A stretch of DNA of 64,000 nt from Novipirellula caenicola (GTDB taxonomy: Bacteria > Planctomycetota > Planctomycetia > Pirellulales > Pirellulaceae), in assembly GCF_039545035.1 (NCBI RefSeq), contig NZ_BAABRO010000003.1, positions 310,001-374,000 on the forward strand, given 5' to 3'. The notes under the pieces were generated by a model. The model was not told the DNA's origin, did not search any database, and saw only the letters and a program-made list of their open reading frames with translations. Both the position numbers and the translations under genes were made by a program. Below are positions 37,518 to 45,329 of this stretch, piece after piece (position 1 is the stretch's first letter; each line of letters starts with the position of its first letter).

Positions 37518-38599
37518 GGAAACCAACTCGCCGAGCTACCGTCGCTCTGCTGGTCGCATGCTGGCTATGGTCTGCTGACGCAATTGCTCAACCACCGGTA
37601 TCCATGGTGGCACCCGCCGCAAATGGCGACGACAACGATCCCGTTTCACGTGACGTTCGTGAAATGTACGATGCCGGGTTGGCCTACCTGCTGCAAACGC
37701 AAACCGAAAATGGTACCTGGTCTGCGGGAGGTGAAGCGGGCGCGGGGACGACGGCGCTTGGGTTGTTGGCGTTTTTGGCGTCCGGGGATGATCCCAATTT
37801 TGGGCTTTACCGCAGCGCCATTCGTAAATCGCTTCGCAACATCATCCGTAACCAATCGAGCGATACCGGTTACATGGGGCCGAGCATGTATCACCACGGT
37901 TTTGCGATGTTGGCGCTGGCTGAGGCATACGGCGCGGTGGACGAAACCGATTTATGGAGTGGCGATTCGATTGAGATTGCCGATCGTGAAAATCAACGCA
38001 GCATCGGGCAAGCGTTGGAGTTGGCGGTGCGGTCGGCATTGACATCTCAGAAGAACAATCCGCTCGGAGCGTGGCGGTATTCGCCAGGGGCGAAAGATGC
38101 CGACACCTCGGTCAGCGGCGCGGTGATGATGGGTTTGTTGGCCGCCCGCAACGCCGGGATCGAAGTTTCGGATGAGGCAATCGATCGGGGGTTGGATTAT
38201 TTTTCAAGCATGACATCCGAGACCGGCGCGGTGGGCTACGCGGGAGGTCTGAGTGGATTTGGTGAATCGATCGCACGTTCGTCGATCGTATGTTTGGTCT
38301 ATGCCATCGCGAGACGAAAAGATCTGCCTCCGTATGCGGCGACCGAAAGCTACTTGCGAAAAAATCTGAACGAACGAACCGGGTGGATCGAATACGCATG
38401 GTACTACCAATCGCAAGCTCTGTTTCAAGCGGATGTCGAGTTGTGGGAAAAATGGAACGATTCGTTGGTGCGAAAATTAAAGTCACGCCAGAGTCCCGAT
38501 GGTAGCTTTTCGGGTGACTTGGGAGCAGCGAATTCGACCTCAATGTCACTGTTGGCTTTGGCATTGAACTTTCGATTCCTGCCAATTTACGAGCGATAA
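37514..38599 (+). CDS. Secreted alpha/alpha-toroid (prenyltransferase/squalene-cyclase-like) repeat protein
   Basis: 361 aa with a signal peptide (ATVALLVACWLWSADAIAQ, cleavage about residue 26). Repeats of the toroid type are visible: AYLLQTQTENGTWSAG, FAMLALAEAYG, LTSQKNNPLGAWRYSPGAKDADTSVSGAVMMGLLAARNAGI, and KLKSRQSPDGSFSG. The QTENGTW and GAWRYSP patterns match QW-like motifs. The DxDD catalytic motif of squalene cyclases is not seen, so it is likely a binding protein rather than a cyclase. Located in the MoxR operon, overlapping the previous gene by 4 nt. Confidence 0.8.
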   Translation: MRKPTRRATVALLVACWLWSADAIAQPPVSMVAPAANGDDNDPVSRDVREMYDAGLAYLLQTQTENGTWSAGGEAGAGTTALGLLAFLASGDDPNFGLYRSAIRKSLRNIIRNQSSDTGYMGPSMYHHGFAMLALAEAYGAVDETDLWSGDSIEIADRENQRSIGQALELAVRSALTSQKNNPLGAWRYSPGAKDADTSVSGAVMMGLLAARNAGIEVSDEAIDRGLDYFSSMTSETGAVGYAGGLSGFGESIARSSIVCLVYAIARRKDLPPYAATESYLRKNLNERTGWIEYAWYYQSQALFQADVELWEKWNDSLVRKLKSRQSPDGSFSGDLGAANSTSMSLLALALNFRFLPIYER

Positions 38600-38604
38600 A
38601 TACG

Positions 38605-40245
38605 ATGCGAAATGGCTTTGTTTTTGCCGTGATGTTTTGTTTCGCGGCGCCTTCGTTTTGTGCCGCCGCGCCTGCGATGCGAGTTTGGCTTGTCGATGGA
38701 GGCTATGTCGATGGGAATCTGAGTTGCGACGGCAGCACCGATCGCATCCTTTGCGATAGTCCTCTGTTCGCCACGCCGTTGGTATTTGACGCCGAAGTGG
38801 TGCAGAGCATCACTAAGAAGAACACGATCTTTGGTCGCCGGTACAAACTGCGTCGTTTGGAAACGCTGCAAGGCGAATTTGGCAATCCGGCACGGGCTCT
38901 CGTTACCCAGTCGGCCGTTTCGGATTGGCGCCGATTGATCACATCTCACTCGCTCGAGATGAAACTTGAATCGAGTGGCGTCGAGCTCTCAGGATGGTTG
39001 TTGGATCGTCCGCCGAATCGCAGCGGTCGTTTGGTATGGCAGACCGCGTTGGCGGTCAATGCGTCCATGATCAGCCAAAGTTCGCAAGGGCGAATTGTCA
39101 TCGGGTCGCCGCTTCGCGAAGACGTTTCCGACGCGTCAGACGGAGCATTGCCAATCGTTTTTCGCGCGGGCGATGTCGTCGACGCAGTGATCACCCGCAT
39201 GGATTCGCACGGCGTGACCGCGCGCTGGTCGGGGCGTGGTGACGTGTTGATTCCGAATGCGGATCTTGAATCGGTGACGTTGACGAAAGTCACTAAACCG
39301 CTTGACGTTCATCCACGCGACCTGCAGCGAGTGCTTGTCGTGCCTCGGTTGATGAAGGACACGCCGCCGACGCACTTGGTGGTTTCAGTGACGGGGGATT
39401 TGTTGCGATGCAATGTTCTCGAATTAACGGCGGACGTTTTAGCCGTCCAAGTACGATCCAAGACGATCGAGCTTCCGCGTCACCGCGTCGCCAAAATCGT
39501 TTGGCTTCATCCACAGTCGGCGTCACAGCGAACCTCGACGGAGAATCGCATCCATGCGATGTTGGTGGATCATCGCCAGGTCACGCTGCGGGATTTTGCA
39601 ATCGAAGCACAACAGTTGACGGGGCAGAGCAGGGCGTTTGATGAATTTGCAGTTCCGCTTAGTGACGTCAAGTCCATCTATTTTGGACGCGATGCCGTCG
39701 CCCGGGCATCGGACCGTGTCGAGCGTGACTGGGCGTTCGAATCGGCAACTGTACCGATGGCATACCGCGATGAACCGCCACGCAAAGCACCTGCGTTAGG
39801 CGTTGCTTCGCCGTTGATTGGCAAGCCGGCACCCGATTTTAATTTGAACACAATCGAGCGGGAATCGTTTGATTTAGCGGCGTTAAAAGGGCGAGTGGTC
39901 GTGGTCGATTTTTGGGCCAGTTGGAGTGCGCCGAGTTTGCAAGGATTATCCGAGTCCGCCCAGGCGATCTTGGAGATTGGTGGTAACGACGTCGCCTGGG
40001 TGGCTATTAATTTGGAAGAGTCCGCCGCGACGGCTTCGCGGGCGATCGAGCGAGTCAGCGTGGATGCGTCGGTGTTGATGGATGTCGACGGCGACGCCGC
40101 GTACGTCTACGAGGCCAAGTCGCTGCCGCATACCGTCATCCTCGATCGCAACGGAGTGGTGGTAACCGTGATCGACAGCAGCACCCCAAAACGTCTGGAA
40201 GTCTTTCGCCAAGCATTACAACAGGTGTTCACCGAGCCAAAGTAG
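38605..40245 (+). CDS. Secreted protein with C-terminal thioredoxin fold lacking the CxxC
   Basis: 546 aa. A signal peptide (FVFAVMFCFAAPSFCAAAP) starts the protein; residues about 30-400 form beta-rich repeats with no known family. The last about 140 residues are TlpA/AhpC-like (LIGKPAPDFNLNTIERESFDLAALKGRVVVVDFWASWSAPSLQGL ... LPHTVILDRNGVVV). The active site WCxxC of TlpA is replaced by WSAPS, so both redox cysteines are gone and the domain cannot act as a disulfide oxidoreductase; a binding role is likely. Last gene of the MoxR operon, 5 nt after the toroid gene. Confidence 0.82.
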   Translation: MRNGFVFAVMFCFAAPSFCAAAPAMRVWLVDGGYVDGNLSCDGSTDRILCDSPLFATPLVFDAEVVQSITKKNTIFGRRYKLRRLETLQGEFGNPARALVTQSAVSDWRRLITSHSLEMKLESSGVELSGWLLDRPPNRSGRLVWQTALAVNASMISQSSQGRIVIGSPLREDVSDASDGALPIVFRAGDVVDAVITRMDSHGVTARWSGRGDVLIPNADLESVTLTKVTKPLDVHPRDLQRVLVVPRLMKDTPPTHLVVSVTGDLLRCNVLELTADVLAVQVRSKTIELPRHRVAKIVWLHPQSASQRTSTENRIHAMLVDHRQVTLRDFAIEAQQLTGQSRAFDEFAVPLSDVKSIYFGRDAVARASDRVERDWAFESATVPMAYRDEPPRKAPALGVASPLIGKPAPDFNLNTIERESFDLAALKGRVVVVDFWASWSAPSLQGLSESAQAILEIGGNDVAWVAINLEESAATASRAIERVSVDASVLMDVDGDAAYVYEAKSLPHTVILDRNGVVVTVIDSSTPKRLEVFRQALQQVFTEPK

Positions 40246-40273
40246 TTTAACGCCTTCATTTTGCGTCAAAAGC

Positions 40274-40298
40274 GTAGCGGAAGTCGTCAAGACTTTCG
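40274..40298. repeat. GTAGCGRAASTCGTCAAGA element, single copy
   Basis: 25-bp copy (GTAGCGGAAGTCGTCAAGAC plus TTTCG) just after the thioredoxin-fold gene and before the convergent rhomboid gene. Confidence 0.85.
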
Positions 40299-40404
40299 GA
40301 GCAGTTCGTCCCGTTAGCACTTATTTGCTGGTTGTCGAGCCGGAAAGGTGGCGATTCTCGTCGTCATCCTGCCGCCTTCCGACGGGGTGGCATAACGCTG
40401 ATGG

Positions 40405-40956
40405 CTATCGCGACCGTGAGGTTGCGATCCCGACGATCAGGCCGCAGATGCCGCCGAATAAGTGGCCGTCCCAGGAGATGACGGAGTTCCAACGCGGTAG
40501 GATTCCCGTTAACAGCGTACCGCCAAACAGCATACCGACGAGTATCGCAACGGCGATCGACGCGATCTGCTTTTCGCGGATACCGACGGTGATCAAGTAG
40601 GCGATCAAACCGAACACTAAACCGCTGGCGCCGATATGGTTGGCGCTGCGGCCAAACAACCACAATAGGACTCCATTGCCGATCAAGATCGCGACAACGA
40701 CCGGCCAAGCACGCTGTCGTGATGCAACCGTTAGCCCCAACAGGATTGCCAGCGGTATCGTATTGGCAATCAAATGCCCGAAGCTGGCGTGTAGAAACGG
40801 CATCAACCCGATCCCCGCCAGCCCTCGTAGCGTTCGTGGCAGTAATCCAAATTGGTTCAAGTCAATTGGGATCACGATGTCGACGATCCGCACCAGCCAC
40901 ATCGCCAGCAACAAAATCAGTATCGGATAAGCTTGTTTCTTCAATGAAGTGCTCAC
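40405..40956 (-). CDS. Rhomboid family intramembrane serine protease
   Basis: 183 aa with about six hydrophobic helices. Catalytic elements: Ser111 in ANHIGASGLVFG (the GxSG motif), His165 in SWDGHLFGGICG, and the second-helix HASFGHLIANT (the HxxxN pattern). Rhomboids cut membrane proteins inside the bilayer; the substrate is unknown. The gene faces the MoxR operon, with queC next upstream on the same strand after 42 bp. Confidence 0.88.
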   Translation of the reverse strand: MSTSLKKQAYPILILLLAMWLVRIVDIVIPIDLNQFGLLPRTLRGLAGIGLMPFLHASFGHLIANTIPLAILLGLTVASRQRAWPVVVAILIGNGVLLWLFGRSANHIGASGLVFGLIAYLITVGIREKQIASIAVAILVGMLFGGTLLTGILPRWNSVISWDGHLFGGICGLIVGIATSRSR

Positions 40957-40998
40957 GGCGAGACCCTTGCAGCGGCACGGCGATCGTTTGCAATCGGA

Positions 40999-41706
40999 CT
41001 ACAGACTCGGGTCGGTCATTGCGTTTTCGGCAAAGCCCTTGTTTCGTAACAAACACGCATCGCAGTGGCCACAGGGCGTGCCTCCTGCGCCCGGATCATA
41101 ACACGACAGCGTTTGTGAATAATCGACGCCAAGTGAGATGCCTTTGGCAATGATTTGTGCCTTGGTCAAATCCAGTAGCGGCGTGTGAATCTGCAGCGGG
41201 TTTTGCCCTTCGACGCCAGCTTTGGTCGCCAGATTGGCCATGGTTTGAAACGCGGTGATAAAGGCAGGACGGCAATCCGGGTACCCGCTGTAGTCCAACG
41301 CATTGACCCCAATGTAAATGTCGGTCGATTGAATCGTTTCAGCAAACGCAAGTGCGAGCGATAGAAACACGGTGTTGCGAGCGGGGACATACGTGACGGG
41401 GATCGATTCGCCAACTTCCTCGACGGCTTCGTGCTTTGGCACCCCAATCGATGCATCGGTGAGTGCCGATCCGCCGAACTGGGCCAAGTTGATGTCGACG
41501 ATCCGGTGAGACGCCGCGCCGAGCGAACGGGCAAGCTGCTGAGCACGATCGAGTTCATACTCGTGGCGTTGACCATAGCGAAAGCTGATTGCATGCGTGG
41601 CAAAGCCTTCGGCATTGGCGATCGCCAGGCACGTAGCACTGTCGAGACCGCCCGAGAGAAGGACGACGGCGCTGCGTTTTTGTGGACTTGTCATCACGGT
41701 CTCCAT
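40999..41706 (-). CDS. queC: 7-cyano-7-deazaguanine synthase
   Basis: 235 aa, normal for QueC (EC 6.3.4.20), which makes preQ0 in queuosine synthesis with ATP and ammonia. [17 protein letters not shown] (PP-loop), [34 protein letters not shown], and the C-terminal zinc cluster SCYDPG...[15 protein letters not shown] are all present. An alternative start five codons in ([11 protein letters not shown]) is possible. No other que genes are adjacent. Confidence 0.95.
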   Translation of the reverse strand: METVMTSPQKRSAVVLLSGGLDSATCLAIANAEGFATHAISFRYGQRHEYELDRAQQLARSLGAASHRIVDINLAQFGGSALTDASIGVPKHEAVEEVGESIPVTYVPARNTVFLSLALAFAETIQSTDIYIGVNALDYSGYPDCRPAFITAFQTMANLATKAGVEGQNPLQIHTPLLDLTKAQIIAKGISLGVDYSQTLSCYDPGAGGTPCGHCDACLLRNKGFAENAMTDPSL

Positions 41707-41760
41707 TCGGTCCCGAAGGCTTTGGGGGCGTGCTTGTTATGGTAAAGCGTAAATGGTTGT

Positions 41761-41783
41761 CACAGGCTGGAAGCCTATGCTAC
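41761..41783. repeat. Dispersed palindrome, AGGCTGGAAGCCT type
   Basis: CACAGGCTGGAAGCCTATGC, inverted orientation of the family at 16149, 26885 and 59476. Lies between queC and the stop of the YhaM-like gene. Confidence 0.7.
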
Positions 41784-41785
41784 GG

Positions 41786-42793
41786 TTAGTCTCGTTTGTT
41801 CCACAGTTTGCGGCCAATCGATGGGTTGTAGTTGGTCCAGTTGCCGTCGACCGAAATGTCAGATTCGATGATGTTGGTGTACGATTCAATTTTGGCATCG
41901 AGATTGTCGATGTGATGCAGCGTCAGCGCTTCCAATGTGACCGGCAATTTCGGGCTGCCGAATTCAATTTGCCCATGATGGGCGACCACAAGATGTTCAA
42001 GCTGTAGACGCAGTTCCGTGGGGAACGGATCAGAGGGAGAGTCGATCTCGCGAATTTTTTCACCAAGCATTTGGACTCCGATCACGATGTGTCCCACCAA
42101 TTGCCCGCGGTCGGTGTAGGTGGCTTCGCCCTCGGACGAGATTTCTTCGAGTTTTCCTAGGTCGTGCAGGAAGGCGCCGAACATCAACAACTCGGTGTCG
42201 AGTTGCGGATAGCGGGGGCCGACCAACAAACACAGTTCCATCAGATCGAGCGTGTGTTTCAGAAGGCCGCCGGGATAGGCGTGATGATTGCTGAGCGCCG
42301 CAGCACCAATCTCTAGCCGCTGCATGAACGTGTCGTCGCTGAGAAAGGCTTGGCCGAGTCGCCGCAGGTGCACGTTGTGCAGATTGCCCAATAACTCGCT
42401 GAGCCGCGTCCGCAATCGCTGGGATTGGTCCGCATCAAATCGCTCGAATTCGGCCACATCCACTTCGCTTGCGTCCATCCGCTCGACGGCGGTGACGATC
42501 ATCTGAAGCGCCCCGTTGTGGATTTGGGTTCGGCCGACGCAGTGAACATAATCCCCGCGGTCAAACGAATCGAACATGATTTCATCGGCGTTCCAAAGCA
42601 TGCCGGAAACGGTGCCGGTGCGATCGGTCAGTTTCAGGATGATGTACTTGCCGCCTTGTCGGTTCACCCGCAATTGTTTGTCGGATGCGCGAAACGATTG
42701 GGCGATTTGCTGCCCGTCGGTCAATTCTGAAATAGGTGTACGATTCACGCTGCGAAGCACTCGCGTTAAGGGAAAAGAGGGTCTGTCACGCAC
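41786..42793 (-). CDS. YhaM-like 3'-5' exoribonuclease (OB fold plus HD domain)
   Basis: 335 aa. N-terminal OB-fold (GQQIAQSFRASDKQLRVNRQGGKYIILKLTDRTGTVSGMLW, about 27-100) followed by an HD hydrolase domain (SNHHAYPGGLLKHTLDLMELC, FLHDLGKLEE, HHGQIEFGSPKLPVTLEALTLHHIDNLDAKI). This is the layout of Bacillus YhaM, a single-strand exonuclease acting on RNA and DNA. Stands as a single gene upstream of queC on the same strand. Confidence 0.88.
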   Translation of the reverse strand: MRDRPSFPLTRVLRSVNRTPISELTDGQQIAQSFRASDKQLRVNRQGGKYIILKLTDRTGTVSGMLWNADEIMFDSFDRGDYVHCVGRTQIHNGALQMIVTAVERMDASEVDVAEFERFDADQSQRLRTRLSELLGNLHNVHLRRLGQAFLSDDTFMQRLEIGAAALSNHHAYPGGLLKHTLDLMELCLLVGPRYPQLDTELLMFGAFLHDLGKLEEISSEGEATYTDRGQLVGHIVIGVQMLGEKIREIDSPSDPFPTELRLQLEHLVVAHHGQIEFGSPKLPVTLEALTLHHIDNLDAKIESYTNIIESDISVDGNWTNYNPSIGRKLWNKRD

Positions 42794-43149
42794 GTCGCCT
42801 TAGGATGGTCTTTTGACGTGACGTTTGGAAGGCCCTGGAAAAATCGCGGTCGATCGACGCTCACCCGCCGTAGGACCGGCCGAGCGGCGGGAATTTTGGG
42901 GGGAAGTCCGCGGGAAGACTGCCGGAAGACAGGCGGAACCGCAGGGGAGGGCAATGCGGCAGCGGGCTGCACGTGCGGCGGATCGAGCGACCGGTTTAAG
43001 CAGCTGGCAAAGCGGCGAAATTCCGTCAAAGCGTGGAAAATCGGGGCACACGCGTCCAATTTCTCACGGTATGCTACGCCCAGCGTTACTGTTCTCTCGC
43101 GTGATCCTGGTCGCGAAGGGAGTTCAGATTGTAGTAAGTTCGGGTTAAA
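42794..43149. other. 356-bp G-rich intergenic region, no gene identified
   Basis: The plus strand is markedly G-rich between 42880 and 43000 (runs such as GGGGGGAAGTCCGCGGGAAG and GGGGAGGG at 42944). It separates the divergent YhaM-like and sigma-like genes. A structured RNA is conceivable because of several short complementary runs (GCCGGAAGACAGGC), but I could not fit any known class. Confidence 0.4.
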
Positions 43150-43851
43150 ATGATGGTTATGTCACAAGATACTCCCGCCGCAGCTCAGCGAACGACCTCG
43201 GTCAATCTGGTCCGTTCGTCGAATCCATGGACGCAAGCGAACAGTGCGGCCGGGTTTGTGCTGCGTTATTTGGTGACCGTCCGTCGGCAATTGGTGGCGA
43301 TCCTGGGCTCTTCGGATCACGCCGACGAGTGTTTGAAATTGCTGATTGCCCATTTGGTTTCGGTCGGTTTTGGCGAATACAAAAAGGGCAAATTGCGAGA
43401 TTTCTTGATTCGTGCTATCCGCTCGACCGCGAAGACTCGCTTGGCAGAACTTCCAGAAAATCAACGTTCTGCGGCGTCCATCGAGTCGATCATGAACGAT
43501 AATGAAAAGTGGTTGTCGCTGTGGCGGACAGGATTGCTCGAACGCGCCTGGCGATCACTTGAGCAGCTCGAACACAAAAATCCCGAAATGCCGATGTTTT
43601 CGGTTCTGCACTGCGCCACCACTAAACCCAAGCAGCCGGGCCAACCGCTGGCCCAGCGAATCAAGGCCGAGCGAGGGCTCGAATTGACCGATGCTCGGAT
43701 TCGACAGATCCTTCCCGAAGCTCGAGCGATGTTCGCTCAATTGTTGGCCGACGAGGTCGCAGAAACCTTAGAGAAACCCACCCCAAAAGATGTTAAAATT
43801 GAACTGCAGACCCTCGGTTTGACTAAAGCCTTTGACGGGATTGTGATCTAA
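43150..43851 (+). CDS. Probable ECF-type RNA polymerase sigma factor-like protein
   Basis: 233 aa. The middle (ADECLKLLIAHLVSVGFGEYKKGKLRDFLIRAIRSTAKTRL) reads like a shortened planctomycete ECF sigma region 2, with the RDFLIRAIR piece resembling the FRxFL segment. The end (DARIRQILPEARAMFAQLLADEVAETLEKPTPKDVKIELQTLGL) resembles the end of region 4 in planctomycete ECF sigma factors (YRELLREEIAETV...VDEEIRxL). Promoter-recognition residues are degenerate, so function is uncertain. Three ATGs lie close to the start (43150, 43153, 43159). Confidence 0.5.
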   Translation: MMVMSQDTPAAAQRTTSVNLVRSSNPWTQANSAAGFVLRYLVTVRRQLVAILGSSDHADECLKLLIAHLVSVGFGEYKKGKLRDFLIRAIRSTAKTRLAELPENQRSAASIESIMNDNEKWLSLWRTGLLERAWRSLEQLEHKNPEMPMFSVLHCATTKPKQPGQPLAQRIKAERGLELTDARIRQILPEARAMFAQLLADEVAETLEKPTPKDVKIELQTLGLTKAFDGIVI

Positions 43852-43947
43852 CCCTCCCCTCGCAACCCATGCCCACCCTGCATCCCACCTGAATCGCCGT
43901 CAGCTCATGAAGAGCTTTCAGAGTCCCTCCTTTCCATTGAGACTGAC

Positions 43948-45063
43948 ATGAAAATCATCCTTCCTTCGCTGCCTCGCGTTGCCTGCTTAATTGTCGCCGT
44001 TGCATCGGCGGCTGTCCCTGTGTTTGCGGAATCCGACGCGTCGGGATCGCCAAGCCGCGTGACCGTACAGACGCCCGAGATGGACGTCGTGATCATGGAA
44101 AAAGGGGGTTCTGGGCCGGTAAAGATCTTGGACGACGAAGGCCGGATGGTGAATTTTCAGCGAGACATCGCTCCGATCCTCGTCGCTCGCTGTTTGGATT
44201 GCCACGGCCCTAAGGAAGCGAAGAATGATTTTCGAGTCGATGATGTCGATTCGTTGATGGGCTATGTCGAAGCCGAGGACATCGAATCCAGCTCGCTGTA
44301 CGTCGACTATCTTACGACCGACGATGAAGACATGCTAATGCCGCCGGCAGCCCATGGCGGCCCTTTGACCCCCGGCGAACTCGCCCTGATCCGTGTCTGG
44401 ATTTCCGAGGGGGCCCATTGGCCCGAAGACGTTCCGTTGTTGGCGTCCGCTGAATCGGTGCCTCCGGTTGCACCTGAGTCGGTCGCGAAAAGTCTGCCCG
44501 AGCGTGCCTGGGCGTTTCAAGGTTACCTGCACCCGGCCACCGTGCACTTTCCCATTGCCTTGCTTACGGTCGGCGCCCTGTTTGTGGTGCTGGGGATGAA
44601 GTGGCCCGAGATTGGGACCCAAATTCCGTTGGCCTGTTTGATCCTGGGGGCGTTGTCCTCGGTGGCTGCGACGGCGATGGGATGGTCGTTTGCGACGCAG
44701 CAAGGTTACGCAGGTTGGGACCGAATCGATTTTGATTCCGAGGTCTTTTGGCATCGCTGGAGCGGCATCATTGTCACGATCATGGCGGTCGTGTTGATGG
44801 TCGTCGCGGCGATCAGCGTTTGGAAGGACAGCATCGCGTGGACACGCATTTGGAAAGTCGGGCTGTTGGTGGTTGCCGGGATCGTCGGTTTGGTCGGGCA
44901 TCAAGGCGGTGAACTGAGCTACGGAAAGGACTTTTATCCCAAAGCCTTCCGAGTTTTGTTTGGGACCGAAGGCCAGTCGCAGTCGCCGATCGCGGTGGTC
45001 GTTGAATCGAACGAGGGCGTGACGGTCGAAACTCAATCGGCCACAACGGCTGCGTCGGAGTAG
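43948..45063 (+). CDS. Planctomycete cytochrome c domain plus DUF2231 membrane protein
   Basis: 371 aa with signal peptide (VACLIVAVASAAVPVFA, cleavage near 27). One haem motif CLDCH at residues 82-86 in FQRDIAPILVARCLDCHGPKEAKNDFRVDD, the planctomycete cytochrome c signature, followed by MPPAAHGGPLTPGELALIRVWISEGAHWPED. The second half has four membrane helices (LHPATVHFPIALLTVGALFVVLG, LACLILGALSSVAATAMGW, SGIIVTIMAVVLMVVAAI, VGLLVVAGIVGLVGHQGG), the DUF2231 layout with His residues suited for haem b. Suggests a membrane electron carrier. Stands alone. Confidence 0.87.
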   Translation: MKIILPSLPRVACLIVAVASAAVPVFAESDASGSPSRVTVQTPEMDVVIMEKGGSGPVKILDDEGRMVNFQRDIAPILVARCLDCHGPKEAKNDFRVDDVDSLMGYVEAEDIESSSLYVDYLTTDDEDMLMPPAAHGGPLTPGELALIRVWISEGAHWPEDVPLLASAESVPPVAPESVAKSLPERAWAFQGYLHPATVHFPIALLTVGALFVVLGMKWPEIGTQIPLACLILGALSSVAATAMGWSFATQQGYAGWDRIDFDSEVFWHRWSGIIVTIMAVVLMVVAAISVWKDSIAWTRIWKVGLLVVAGIVGLVGHQGGELSYGKDFYPKAFRVLFGTEGQSQSPIAVVVESNEGVTVETQSATTAASE

Positions 45064-45329
45064 ATTGCCGTCGGGCGGATTTGCGGTCCAAACCCACGGC
45101 GTTCAAGCCGGCATGTCATCATGTCGGCAAATATCAGCAGCGGCACGTTTCGGCTGCTGGACGCCACCAAGGAGAAATTGAAGATAGCGTTTGCGTCTAC
45201 GGGGCTGCTTTCGGTGGTGATGCGGCGTCAAATTGTGGGGCATCGGGTGCCTCCCGCGTCCTGGCTGGCTCCGTTACATTGGTGCAGCATACGGACGTCT
45301 TCTTTCTCCTCTTATCGTGAACCACCGTC

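Noticed and set aside
42890-43000. RNase P RNA candidate
   Set aside because: GGGGAAGTCC looks like the conserved GGAAAGTCC of rnpB, but the downstream conserved blocks and matching closing strand were not found.
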